Assembly (NCBI RefSeq): GCF_001680005.1
Contig: NC_033565.1
Span: forward strand, 415,501 to 479,500
Source: Plasmodium coatneyi
Lineage: Eukaryota > Apicomplexa > Aconoidasida > Haemosporida > Plasmodiidae
Length of the DNA: 64,000 nucleotides
Direction: 5' to 3'
In this document: positions 1-11,122 of the stretch, piece after piece
Position numbering within the stretch: position 1 is the first letter of the stretch
Layout: the number at the start of each line of letters is the position of its first letter
The notes under the pieces: model-generated
The model's database searches: none
Told to the model about the DNA's origin: nothing
What the model saw: the letters and a program-made list of their open reading frames with translations, nothing else
Translations under genes and position numbers: made by a program

Positions 1-2533
1 GTGCACCATCCTGCACACTTCCCTCAGGCTTCCTCTTCCATTCACCCCTAACAACCCACGTAGAACCCTTAACAACCTTCCTACCACCTAACAGCCTTCA
101 TTCTAACAGCCCTAAAAACCTTTTTTCTACCCCTTATAATCCTCCTTCCCTTAGGAAGTACCTTCCTTCCACCTATCACATTCGATCCACCTAACCACCT
201 TCCTTCTCTTCCTTAGCCCCCCTTTCTTTTAAATTTCTTTTTCTTCCTGAAATTCTTTAAATTTTTCCTTCTCTTTCCTTCTTTTTTCATATAATACTTT
301 TAATAATATTTCTCACCTGTGCTAGGTGCTACTTGTGTTGTCCTCCTGCTTTGAACATCTGCTATATGTTGTTGGAGTCTTTGCTCCAATGATTTCATTA
401 TCTTCAGCACCACCTCACTCTTTTCTTCGCCCCCCCTCCAGCTCCTTCTACTGCTTGATCTGCACGCGCTGCATCTTGGACCTTCTCTACTAATTCCTCC
501 AACTCCACCTTCCCCGAAGTTTTAGTGTCCTTGTCGTCCTCTAGAGACAGGTCTTTACTATCGTCGTTGGAGACAGTTATTTCTAAATTCTTTAAGGTTG
601 TTTGGTCCAATTCCCCTTCCTCTTGGCAAATGCTACTGTCTTTTACTTCGCCACTTATTTTGTGCAATTTGCTGTTTCCTTTATCTACTAGCGATAACCC
701 AAAACCATAATCGTCTGTCCTCTCATAGCCATCTATCCACTTCTCAATTTCCCCCCACATGAACCTGTTCCCCAATTTTAAACTTCCGAAATCCACGTTC
801 TTACAGAATTGATTCCCCTGCCCAAGACCCTTCTTTTGCCTCATTTTTTCCCTACCTCCTGCAACGGTTTTTGCTACTTCCCTTAACAGACAATGTTTTC
901 CCAACATTTTTACCATAGTAACTTTTCCAATTAAACATCTTAAATAAGAGTTCAGTTCCTTTTCTTCCAGTTTTTCGTCTTCCTCTCCTCTTTGTACCCA
1001 TCGGAACTTATCCTGTCCTCCGGCCTCGTTACGTCCTAGCTTTAATCCATCCATCCAAAGAAACATTCTTGCTAGAATTCTGCATAACTCCTTTTCCCTC
1101 TCCTCATTTTCGCCGAAAGTGGTACACATTTCTTTATCCTCTTCCCCATCATCCAGTATATTAAACATCATGTCTTTCCAGAATTTCTCGAACTCTACCC
1201 ATATTGCGGTCTATAAGGGTGAATTATCATTAGTACACACATCTATATATATGTGTGCTATATATATAGTTTTCCTCCCCTAAACCACGACCCTCTAATC
1301 CTTCATGCCCAAACACCTTCCTTTTTTTTTTTTTTTTCTTTATACACCCTTCAGGTGTACTTTGATGTCCCCCGTTATCCGGTTAGACTCGGGTTGTCCC
1401 GTTTCCTTCCCCCCCTTGTTCCGGTTCCTCTCCTCCCTTGTCCGGTTGAACCCCTTGTCCGGTTCGCCCCCTTGTTCCCGTTTCCTTTCCCCTTGTTCGG
1501 CTTCATCCCCCTTGTACGGTTTCCTTCCCTCTTATCCGGTTGTTTCCCTTGTCCGGTTGCCCCCTTTGTCCGGTTTCCTTTCCCCCCTTGTCCAGTTTCC
1601 TTTCCCCCCTTGTCCGGTTTCCTTCCCCTGTTGGCAGGTTTCCTTTTCCCCCTTGTCTGGTTCGACCCAGATTCAGGTTGGATTGTTCGCGAGGAGTTTT
1701 TTCCCCCCTAAGGGGGCGCTAGACACTCCTTCTAAAGTAATGGATGCTCAGCTTCTTTGCGAGGAGTCCTTCCCTTTCAAAAACACCTTTCACATTTTAA
1801 AACACCATGCCATAAATCCTGAAACCTAAACACCAAATACAAATTCCTAAACCCTAAACCTAAAGCCGAAATCCGATTCCTATACCCTGAGCCCTCAAAA
1901 CAAAAGCCAAAATCCGAATTCGTATACCCCTAAAACTTGAACCTTAAAACCGATATCCAAATTTCTATATTCATAACCCCCGAACCCTAAATCCTAAATC
2001 CAAATTCCTATACCCCTAACACCTGAACCCTAAACTCGAAATCCGAATTCATATACCCTTAAACCCTGAACCCTAAACTCGAAATCCGAATTCCTATACC
2101 CTTAAACCCAACTCCCATACCCTGAAACCTTCATTCTACCACCCCTAATAACCCACCTACCACCCCGAGCAACATTCCCTCCCTTCCACCCTACCACCCC
2201 TAAGTGCACCCTCCTGCAGACTATCATAACAACCTTACTTCCTTCCACCATACCACCCCTAACACAACATTCCTTCCACCCCCCTTCTAAGGAAGGTTAG
2301 TTCCTTTCTAACCTCCATAGTGAACTCCTCCTTCCATTATAAATATTTTTTCTTCCGTATACATTATTATTCTACTAATCCCCTCACACATTTAAAGAGT
2401 TCCTTACCTTAAAGTTTTCCAACTTCGACGGAACCATTCCCTTTGCCATGATCCATTTTGTTAATAATGTAGTGAAAAATTTTTGCTGCCGCATGGCGGC
2501 TGCATCCGCCACATTCGATCCTGCTGTTGTCAT
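1..2533 (-). CDS. SICAvar: SICAvar gene A, 5' part (runs off the left edge)
   Basis: Variant surface antigen of the SICA family, expected on the infected red-cell membrane. Proposed exon 1 is 2408-2533: 42 codons starting at the ATG at 2533, containing the motif LLTKWIMAKG and ending at a GTAAGG donor. Proposed exon 2 is about 419-1210: it begins after a TATAG acceptor with TAIWVEFEKFWKDMM and runs about 264 codons to a GTGAGG donor. Both junctions are phase 0. Exon 2 matches exon 3 of gene B in its cysteine and tryptophan pattern: ELCRILARMFLWMDGLK against ELCKILLRLFFWMDGLK, and YLRCLIGKVTM against YYRCLVGKVTM. Later exons must lie left of the window; bases 1-418 look like pyrimidine-rich intron. 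The 2408-2533 piece could instead be the tail of a longer exon, since gene B's exon 2 ends in a similar LLKWILARG, but its in-frame ATG favours exon 1. Truncation by the window cannot be told from a pseudogene. Confidence 0.8.
1343..1830. repeat. Conserved SICAvar intron cassette, copy in gene A intron 1
   Basis: The cassette starts with a hairpin at 1343-1359 (TACACC, loop CTTCA, GGTGTA). It continues as a degenerate CTTGTCCGGTT minisatellite to about 1670. A block shared with gene B follows (1671-1747: CAGATTCAGGTT, GCGAGGAGTTTTT, GGGGCGCT, CTTCTAAAGTAATGGATG). A looser shared part ends near CACCATGCCATAAATCCTG. Plus-strand open frames through the minisatellite are side effects of the repeat. 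Confidence 0.8.
1831..2407. repeat. Degenerate telomere-like and CCAAATTCCTATACCC repeats in gene A intron 1
   Basis: About 300 bases of degenerate repeats built on CCCTAAA, CCCTGAA and CGAAATCCGAATTCCTATACC, then C-rich CTACCACCCCTAACAACC text. No coding signal is seen on either strand before exon 1 of gene A. Confidence 0.75.
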
Positions 2534-3690
2534 GTTATCCCCACGTTTCTTCTGATGTTGTTTCGGTGGTGACCCCTGTGGGTGACCCTGTTGGTGAACC
2601 CATTGGGACACCAATCCCTACACTCGTGGTACTACCACTATTATTGTTGGAAGGACCTACTGTTTATAGAGCATTGTTTTGGTCTGTTCTGCTGAAGGAA
2701 TGTACAATCTTCCTTCCTACATATACTACATTCCTTTTAAAGAAGAGAATATAGGAGAAGAAAAGAGTTACCCTCCTTTTATTTCCTTTTTCTTCCTTTC
2801 CTTCCTTAAAAAAAAGGAGATCTGCCTTCTTCTCTTATACATTGCATTCTTCTAAGAAAAAAAAATAGAAGAGCCTCCCCTTCCATTCTTTTTTATACAT
2901 TGTACTGTTCTAAAGAGAAGGAAGCAATTACCTAACTCTTCCTTTTTTTTCTTAATTTTTCTTTTTCTTTTTCTGACTACAATGTATATAAGAAGGAAAG
3001 GAGGTTGCATGCAAATTACTTGTCAAATAAAATTATTTATAAATTCTTTGCCTCTTTCCTTTAAAAAATAGTTCCATAAAAAAAATTTTACAATTTAATA
3101 ATTACGATATATATAGAAATACTCCTATAAGAATTTTGTTACTATAACTTCCATAGAACAGAATAATTCTACATAAAATATATAATAATTTCCACATTCT
3201 TTTATTATTCCTCCAAAATAGAAAGGAAAAAATAAATTTATACCCCTTTCATACATTTCTTTACATTCCCTCTAAGAACAAAATTGTGGAGGGGTTATGG
3301 TTACCCGTAAAAAGAAGGAACATTTCCTCTACAGTGCACTATTAATAAATGCAAACATCATTATAATTGTATTCATAAAACGAAATAAATCTTCTTATTA
3401 TCTAAATGGTATAGAAATTTAAAAAAAGGCGTAAGGAATTATATATTTATGGAAATTGTTATATTTCCTCCGCCTTAATATATGTTTCTCCCCCTATATA
3501 ATATATATTAGAAATATTCTTTTATATATTTCCTCACTCAACCATTTTTTTTTTTGTGTTCCTTTCTTTATACCAATAAAAACATTATAGGTTACTAAGA
3601 TGAAATTGTCCAACGGAAGTTTCTTTAGAGAAATTATTCTACAGAATAATTCCTCCTCCTATATTTCGTTTACATGTCCCTTAATGAAAA
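2534..3690. promoter_or_regulatory. AT-rich upstream region of SICAvar gene A
   Basis: More than 1.1 kb without a supportable gene. It is strongly AT-rich with pyrimidine tracts and lies directly 5' of the proposed gene A start, so it probably holds that gene's promoter and 5' leader. No specific element can be named. Confidence 0.4.
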
Positions 3691-3845
3691 TTTGTTCTGG
3701 TTAAGGGTAAGATGGGTTCCGGTTAATGATATGGTGGGACCCGGGTTAAGGGTAGGTTGGGTTCCGGGGGTAAAAGTGGGTTACGGGTTAAGGAGTAACG
3801 TGGGTTCCGGATTAATGGTAAGGTGTGTTCCGGGTTAAGTTTGAC
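3690..3845 (+). repeat. GGGTTCCGGGTTAAGGGTAA repeats
   Basis: About seven degenerate G-rich units (GGGTTCCGG, GGTTAAGGGTA) in tandem. They lie on the far side of the inverted tail repeats and have telomere-like G-richness on the plus strand. Confidence 0.75.
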
Positions 3846-3849
3846 GTTC

Positions 3850-4290
3850 CTATGGGAGGATGTTCCTAAGGAACAGCATCCTGAGGAAGGTATTCCAGGT
3901 TCAGATTCCGGGTTTAGGGAAGGAAGACTTTTTTCCTAAGGAAGAGGTTCCTATGGAACGAGTTTCTAAGGAAGTTGCTCCTAGGGAACAGGTTCCAAGT
4001 TTAGATTCCGGGTTTAGGGAGGTAGACTTTGTTCCTAAGAAATGTGTTCCTAAGGAACAGGTTCAAAGTTCATGTTCAGATTCCAGGTTTAGGGAAGGAA
4101 GACTTTGTTCTTAAGGAAGATGTTCCTTGGGAACAGGTTCCAAGTTCAGATTCCGGATTTAGGGAAGGAAGCCTTTGTTCCTAAGGAACAGTATTCTGAG
4201 GAAGGTATCCCTGAGGTACAGTTTCCAAGTTCAAATTTCGCGTCTAGTGTTCATGTTCCCAAGGAACAGGTTCCATGTTCAGGGTTCTGA
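3850..4290 (+). pseudogene. Inverted, broken copy of SICAvar cytoplasmic-tail repeats
   Basis: The plus strand encodes the same VPKExVP/EQVPSxDSGFRE repeats that end gene B on the minus strand. Frames shift several times (readable pieces at 3860-4114 and 4105-4290) and one piece ends in FREGRLCS, as gene B does. No membrane exon or basic cytoplasmic core precedes it, so this is a fragment and not a gene. It abuts gene B's stop, making a near-palindromic junction around 4285-4295. Confidence 0.75.
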
Positions 4291-4292
4291 GT

Positions 4293-7200
4293 TTAGGAAC
4301 AAAGTCTTCCTTCCCTAAACCCGGAATCTGAACATGGAACACTTTCCTTAGGAACTTCTTCCCTATAAACTTCTTCCTTAAGACCAAAGTCTTCTTCCCT
4401 AAACCCGGAATCTGAACTTGGAACCTGTTCCTTAGGAACACCTTCCTTAGGAACATCTTCCTTAGGAACATTTTCTCCTTTTATAAATTCGCTTCCCATA
4501 AATTCTTGAACCAAAATTTCAAAAAAGTCCTCCTTCGTTAATGCCACATCCCCCCTTTGACATTCGTCTAAGACTTCTAAATGAATATCAATAATCATGC
4601 GGTGACGTACGCCTCCACGACAACCGGAACGAGGACGACCAACGCCCTGTTTCTTCCTCCTTTTTATAGCCGTAGAACGAGGTTTTCGTTCCTTTACAAT
4701 GTAATATTCACGTGGACCAGGTTGGTCCACATGGTCAACAATCTGCTGTTCTAAGGAGGGACCACGTATTTGAGGAGCTCTCCTGTGACGTTTTCTTCCC
4801 TTACCAAGAAAGGCAAAATACTGAAAAAAAAAAAAAAAAAAAAAGGGAGAAAATGTTTCTTTAATAGGGTTGTGAAATGTTTGTTCACGCAACAGTAATT
4901 ACTACATACACACACCCTAAAATGCGAAATCCTACACAAACACACCCCTAAAATGCGAAATCCTAAACATACACACACCCTAAAATGCGAAATCCTACAC
5001 AAACACACCCCTAAAATGCGAAATCCTACACATACACACACCCTAAAATGCGAAATCCTATACACATACACCCATAAAATGCGAAATTCTACATCTTAAA
5101 ACCGTAGCCCTAAATGCAAAATCCCATACTCCTGAGTGTGGAACACTAAATCCGTAACACTGAACCCCCGGGCCCTAACCCAGAATCATCCGCGCTCATT
5201 TTTTTTTTTTTTTTTTTTTCTTTCTATCCTTTTTATTCTTTTTTTTCCTTTATTTCTTTTTTTTCTTTATTTTCTTTTTTTTCTTTATTTTCTTTTTTTT
5301 CTTTATTTTCTTTTTTTTCTTTATTTTCTTTATTTTCTTTTTTTTCTTTATTTTCTTTATTTTCTTTTTTTCTTTATTTTCTTTATTTTCTTTTTTTCTT
5401 TATTTTCTTTTTTTCTTTATTTTCTTTTTTTCTTTCTTTTTTCTTTTTTTTTTTTTTTTTTTTTTCTTCTGCTTTTTTTATTTATTTTCTTTTGTTTCTT
5501 TTACCTTCCAAAGTAAGTAGGTTGTAATTGAAATACCCATTAGAAGGGGAATGGTAGGAAGGTATGGGGTAAGGAGGTCGGAAAGGTCGATCTTGTTACT
5601 AACTTCGGCTGGAACAGGAAGCGGACGGGTGCCTCCGGCACTCCCTCCTCTACCAGAAGCAGGAAGACCAGGTACGACAGCACCAGCACCCGGTACTAAA
5701 CCACCCAGTACACCAACAGCTGGAACAACCTCACCTGAATTTTCAGAGACACTATAATCCGGACCTTTTGAGGGACCATCCTGGTTAGTTTGTCCAGATT
5801 CACTGCTTTGATCAGTATCTGTGTTGGGTTTTGAATTGGGAGGGTTATTCTTATTAACATTGGCTATGTGGTCGTCGGGTTTTAGAGTATTAATATTCTC
5901 GTTGGTTTGAACTTGTTTAGTTGAGTCGTTAGCGCCTAAAGTATGAATATAAAGAGGGAGAAAATGATTTTAATTCATAATAAAAAGCTATTAGACCTAG
6001 AGTACTGTGTGCACTATGGTACACAATTGTTCAGATTACTGTTATAGGTCTTACCTTGAGTGTTTTCAGTACCAGTAGCACTTGGACTGGAAGAACCTGG
6101 ATTCTTAGGGTCAACTGTTGTATCTGGACCTGAAGTGGTAGTGGTAGAAATTTTATGTACAGAAACAGTACCCATACTACTACCTGGTTCTCCCCAAGTA
6201 CCTTTATTCAAGTAGTCATCACTCTTATCATCATCTGGATGAGGATTATTAGGTTGATTGTCCAATTCATCCAAGAGAGTGATGAGTTCCCTGGGGTCAT
6301 CATATTCATGCTTAATTTTGATACTTTTACTTTGAGAATTACCTGGACTACTTTGTGAAGTTTCACTTTTACCTGATCCCTCTGCATTTGGAGGTGATGC
6401 TGGTTGGTGGTCAACGGGTTTTGCAGCAGCCTCCGATTGCGCACTCAGCTTACATAAAGTAGTTATAGTAGACAGATTTTCTTCTATTTTGCTCTTATCC
6501 TTCCCATTTAGCAGCTTCTCTTTCATTTCATTCCATAGGTTCTTTCCTCCTATCTTGGCATTTTCACACTTTTGTCTTTTGCATTCATCACAATTATTAC
6601 TCTTACCAGTTTCCTTATCCACACACCAGTCCTCCTTCTTAGTATTTCCTTTTTCGAACATTTTTTGTATTTTTTCCTCTAAGATGGGGCACGCATGCCC
6701 CGCTGTTTTTTCTATAAGCATATCTGCATAAACATTTAATGCTGCACAAGACATAGTTTGATCAAATTTTCTGTTGTTCTCTGGTTCATTATTTGTGCCG
6801 CCTCCATATTTCTCAATACCATATGTATGTTTTAACCCCCTCATAATGTAATTACATGCCTTCTTTTCTGTGTCCGAAGCTGTACTACCTTTTTTTTCAG
6901 TGTCCTTACATAAACTTTCATCGATTCCATTTTCCTTGCTTATAGCTTCAGAAAGGTCTTTCAATATTTTCTCCACGTCCCCCTCTTCCCAAATGTTCTT
7001 CTGAACATACAATGGAAAAAAGAAGGAAAAAGAAGAAAGGAACATGTATATATAATAGTACTTATATGGAGACTTTTTCTATTTTCTTCCTGAGAAAATA
7101 TATATATATGGTCGCCCAATTTCAATTCTACACAATTAGACATTGATGCTAAATATAAGTATGTCAAACCTCCCAAACCACCCTTTTCGTTTTTCCCCTC

Positions 7201-10200
7201 GCTTTCCTTTTGTCCCTGGTCCTTTGTGTTGTTACACATTGTGCACGATTGCATAAGGTACTTATATCACTCATAGCTTTATCTAATTTATTTTTTTTTT
7301 CATTATTCTGGAACAAGGAATTCAACTTAGGCTCTACTCCTTCGTTTTTGCCATTGATTATTTTACAATTTTTATATTTCTCATCCCAGTTGCATATTTC
7401 ACAACCATTACTCTTATCTTTGCACCACTTTGTATGATGCTTATTTCCTTCCCCAAATGCTTGCCTTATTGTAGCCTCATCGACCGTACAGGGAGAGGTA
7501 ACCTTCTCTTGCAACTTATCCGCATAGGCGTTTAGGAGCAGACAGGACATAGTTTGCTTAAAATCCCTGTTATCGGCAGCCTTCCTCTTCCTCTCTCCGT
7601 CACTCTCTTTCTTCTTTCCTCCCTTATCTTTCAAATCATCCTGATCTATTTCAATTTCATATATGTACTTCAACCCCGAAGTGATGTATTGGCATGCTTT
7701 TTTCTCTGGGTCAGTGACTATTCTACTATTTGGCTGTGAAAGTCCCTTGCAATGAGTTTCCATATCTGCGTTCTTATTAGATATATAGTCAAACATTTTT
7801 TCGGCCTCCTTGTTAATATCACTCTCCATATTACTCTGTTCATGAAAGGAAAGAGAGGGAGGGAGAGGAAAGAAACAAATGTATGCTATGTAATTATATG
7901 TGCACCCCCCCCCTATAATTATTATGACCATCCCCCTATAATTATTATGACCATCCCCCTATAATTATTATGACCATCCCCCTATAATTATTATGTTGTC
8001 CAACGCCCCCTCTATATAATTATTATGTGCACGTTACATGTGTGCGCCTATTTTCTTTCCCCCGTATATCCGTTTTGTACAAAACTGCAATACGCACACA
8101 CACACAAAAAAAAAACTGTCCCCAAAGTGTAATGAAGACAACACTGTCTCTAATTGTAATGGACAACACTGTGTTCCTTTAAATTCTAATAGAGACAATA
8201 TATATTGTGCATTCACTTACCCATTTCACTCCGTTATTATGATCTCTATTCTGGTGCCACTTATCTGATACACAATTTACGCGATTACATAGGTCAGTTT
8301 TACCCTTACAGTCTTCACCTACAGGAGGAAACAAAATAAAGACATGAATAGTAAGGTAAATTCCTTCACATTCCTTTCCACCCTTCCTTCTTTCATCTTT
8401 CTTTTCCTCCTTTCCTTTCATTCTCCCCTTTCTTTTTCTTTTCTTTTTTTGTATGCACCCTTTTTCAGGGTGCACCTGAAGGGTTGCCCCTTGCCCGATT
8501 TGAACGGGGTTGTCCGATTTGACCGGGGTTGTCCGATTTGACCGGGGTTGTCCGATTCTTCCCTCTGTCCGGTTGGACCCCTTGTCCAGTTCACCCCCCT
8601 TGTCTAGTTCACTCCTTGTCGGGTTGGACCCCTTCTCCGGTTAACCCGGTATCCGGTTTGTCCCCCTCGTCCGGTTGGACCCGGCTTGTCCGGATCACAC
8701 AGATTCAGGTTCGCCTTTCTGCGAGGAGTTTTTCCGCTAAAGGGGCGCTCGGCGCCCCTTCTAAAGTAATGGATGGTTGGCTTGTCTGTGTGCATTTTTT
8801 CCTAACAGGCAGTGGCCTCTTATAATTTATCGGACGTAACCGCTTCTGCTTACGAGTGGACTTTCCCTATCAAAATCCCCCTTCTTCTTCTAAGCACCAG
8901 GCCATAACTCCTTGAACCCTAAACCCTGAACAGTGAAACCCTAAATCCTAAACCCCTTGACCCTTCTTTCCTTCCCTCCTCCCTTAGACCCCTTCCTTGC
9001 TTATACCCTTCTTTCCTTCCTCCTTCCTTAGACCCCTCTCCCTGCACTATTCCCTTAACCCCCTGTCGTTACCATTCCCTTAACTCTTCCTCCCTCCCTC
9101 ATTCACTGACTCCCACTCATTGATTGCTTCATTCACACACAAAAATGTTTATTTCTCTCTATCTTAGAATTGTTTCTTACCTTTCTGCTGTATTGCTGGT
9201 GCCCTAGTCCTTGATTTTACTGATAATGCCTTTAAGGACTGGTCTAATTGTTTCGCCATTGCATCCTGCCCCTGGCTCTGCAGTTCCTTTGCTTTCTGCA
9301 GTAGTCCTTCCAGAGCAGACTTGTCCAAAGGTTCATTCTCTTCCTCTAGAGACAGGTCTTCATCGCTGTCTGCTCTTATTTCTAATTGTTTTAATGTTTC
9401 CCTCTCGATTTTCTTCTCGTGTGGGCAATATTTCTCATCTTGTCCTTCGTCCCTTATTCTGTGCAGTGTAGTTTTTCCTGCCTGTACTACGTGTAAATCC
9501 ATTCCAAGATCTGGCTCTTCCCTCTTATAGTCATTTATCCATTGCAGTACTTCTCTCCATATTAACCTTCTTCCCATTTTTAAATTCCGGAGATTCAATC
9601 CCCTACACAGTTCATTCCCCTTCCCACTACTCTTAACCATCCTCATCCCTCCCACACCACCTGTAACTATTGGTAATACTTTTTCCATCCTGCAATGTGT
9701 GCCTAACATGCTCATCATAGTTACTTTTCCAACTAAACATCTATAATAGGATTGGAGTTTCCAATCTTTTGGTGTAATTTCATTATCATTCCTTTTGTCC
9801 CAATAGAAGTATCCTCTTTCATCGCCTGTTTTCCCTTCCCATTTTTGCTTTAATCCATCCATCCAGAAGAATAGTCTTAATAAAATTTTACATAACTCTT
9901 TAGTTTTACTGTCCCAGTTTCTCTCGGAACAGTACCCTTTATCATTAAACCCATCCCTATCTATATTTTTCATCATGTCCTTAAATACTGTATACAATTC
10001 AATCCATATCGCATTCTACACAAATGAAGAAACATATATATATATATATATGTATATACACATTATCTTTCTGCTTAAATTATACACTACGAATTTTCCT
10101 TTATTATAATATTTTTGTATTATTATCCAAGTTCTTTTTATAATTAATGTTCCTTACATTTATTTTATTCAAACTTGGGTCACCCCTTGCCAATATCCAT

Positions 10201-11122
10201 TTTAACAAAAAATCATATTTGAACTTAGTTTCCGGGGTGGTTGCCTGAGCTACCTTCAATGGTAACCCAGTAGTCACGTAACCACTATTTTTCATAAGAT
10301 TTGCTACTAATTCCGATGCAGCATTCTTCTGTTCTGGTGTACATTGTTCCTGCGGTGGCTCCTTATTTATTAGTGTCATAACTTCCTTCTTACTTCTTAT
10401 AGCACCAAGAATAGTTCCTAGCAAACTGAAATTGCTTAATATTTTCATAGGTTCCAGCACTTCACTATAATCACATTCTTTACACTGAACCCCAGTATTG
10501 AATCCTTGGCCTACCTTCCCCATAGTACCAAGTGTTTCGCTCAATTTCTTCATTTCATCAAATGCCTTCTGAATAACATGCCCCTTATCACAATGATCTT
10601 GTAGGTACAAATAAGACCACGCCTTCATTACTGCACAGTGAACATAGTCCCTCATTTTGTCAGCAGCACTTCTGTTTTCACATGGACCAGTACTCATTAA
10701 TTTCATGTTCCATAAGTTCTGTACAATAAACTCACACACCTTCTTTTCCTCCTTCGTTACTCTTCTTCCATTTATTTTAATATTCTGACATTTCTCTTCA
10801 CCAATTCCCTGATTATTTCCGCTCATCATTTCTCCTAACATTTCCGTAGTCCACTTTGATACTTCTCCCATTAGTCGTGTCTATAAATTAAAGCGATATT
10901 TTTATATATATATTGCGTGAATACTATGTAATTATTACTATTAGAAAAGAATTACATAATCCTATATAACAACGTACTGATAATTCACACGAAGCTCATA
11001 CTACATTATTATACCTCCCCTACGCGCCTGTCACGGTCCTCCCTAAATCCATTGGCCTTTAGCCAACTATCCCTTAATGGGCCAAATACTTTATCTTTAT
11101 CTTCACCCTTGGACGAAGCCAT
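4293..11122 (-). CDS. SICAvar: SICAvar gene B, eight-exon variant surface antigen
   Basis: Assembled by eye from splice sites and phases. Exons: 11015-11122 (36 codons, start MASSKGEDKDK), 10158-10880, 9181-10015, 8221-8318, 7236-7835, 6055-7000, 5505-5935 and 4293-4820. The sum is about 1,420 residues with no in-frame stop. Exons 2-3 carry the N-terminal cysteine-rich SICA module. Exons 4-6 carry two copies of the repeated cysteine-rich module (MSCLLLNAYADKLQEK and MSCAALNVYADMLIEK; ending LCNRVNC or LCNRAQC). Exon 7 has no ATG; it encodes a Pro/Gly/Ser-rich stalk and a membrane helix (LTPYLPTIPLLMGISITTY). Exon 8 is the basic cytoplasmic domain (GKGRKRHRRA, VKERKPRS, MIIDIHLEVLDECQ, EDFFEILVQEFMGS) followed by VPKExVP/SDSGFREEDF repeats. 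The exon 5 donor (TGT|GTAACA) is the weakest junction. The reading frame slips after the last GFREG and stops at once. SICA proteins mediate antigenic variation in P. knowlesi; the transmembrane topology is inferred. Confidence 0.88.
4890..5105. repeat. ACACCCTAAAATGCGAAATCC minisatellite in gene B last intron
   Basis: About seven copies of a roughly 30-base unit (CACACCCTAAAATGCGAAATCCTA plus a variable ACACAAA linker) inside the intron between exons 8 and 7. The same unit occurs in reverse complement at about 15545-15745. Confidence 0.85.
5197..5500. repeat. TTTATTTTCTTTTTTTTC polypyrimidine tract
   Basis: Roughly 300 bases of T-rich repeats directly after the donor of exon 7 on the minus strand, within the last intron of gene B. 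The long plus-strand frame (Phe/Leu/Ile only) is an artefact of the repeat. Confidence 0.85.
7905..8030. repeat. 23-base tandem repeat in gene B intron 4
   Basis: The unit CCCCCTATAATTATTATGACCAT is repeated almost perfectly about four times, then a diverged copy. The recent, homogeneous array lies just upstream (minus strand) of exon 5. Confidence 0.85.
8454..8920. repeat. Conserved SICAvar intron cassette, copy in gene B intron 3
   Basis: The opening hairpin is at 8454-8474 (TGCACCCT, loop TTTTC, AGGGTGCA). A GACCGGGGTTGTCCGATTT/CTTGTCCGGTT minisatellite runs to about 8698. The conserved block is at 8699-8775 (CAGATTCAGGTT, GCGAGGAGTTTTTCC) with a perfect hairpin at 8740-8760 (AAGGGGCGC, loop TCG, GCGCCCCTT) and CTTCTAAAGTAATGGATG. 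A looser shared segment reaches CACCAGGCCATAACTCC near 8918. Confidence 0.85.
8921..9180. repeat. CCCTAAA and CCTTCCTTAGACCC pyrimidine-rich repeats in gene B intron 3
   Basis: Short telomere-like heptads, then degenerate CTTCCTTAGACCCCTT units up to the exon 3 donor. Nothing coding is seen. Confidence 0.6.

Noticed and set aside
1253..1829. Overlapping plus-strand frames rich in Pro, Phe and Arg
   Set aside because: Three overlapping frames stay open only because of the CTTGTCCGGTT minisatellite; no gene-like composition.
5136..5516. 126-codon plus-strand frame of Phe, Leu and Ile
   Set aside because: It is the translation of a TTTATTTTC repeat inside a SICAvar intron.
7905..8030. CRISPR-like array
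   Set aside because: Units are directly adjacent without unique spacers, and the genome is eukaryotic.
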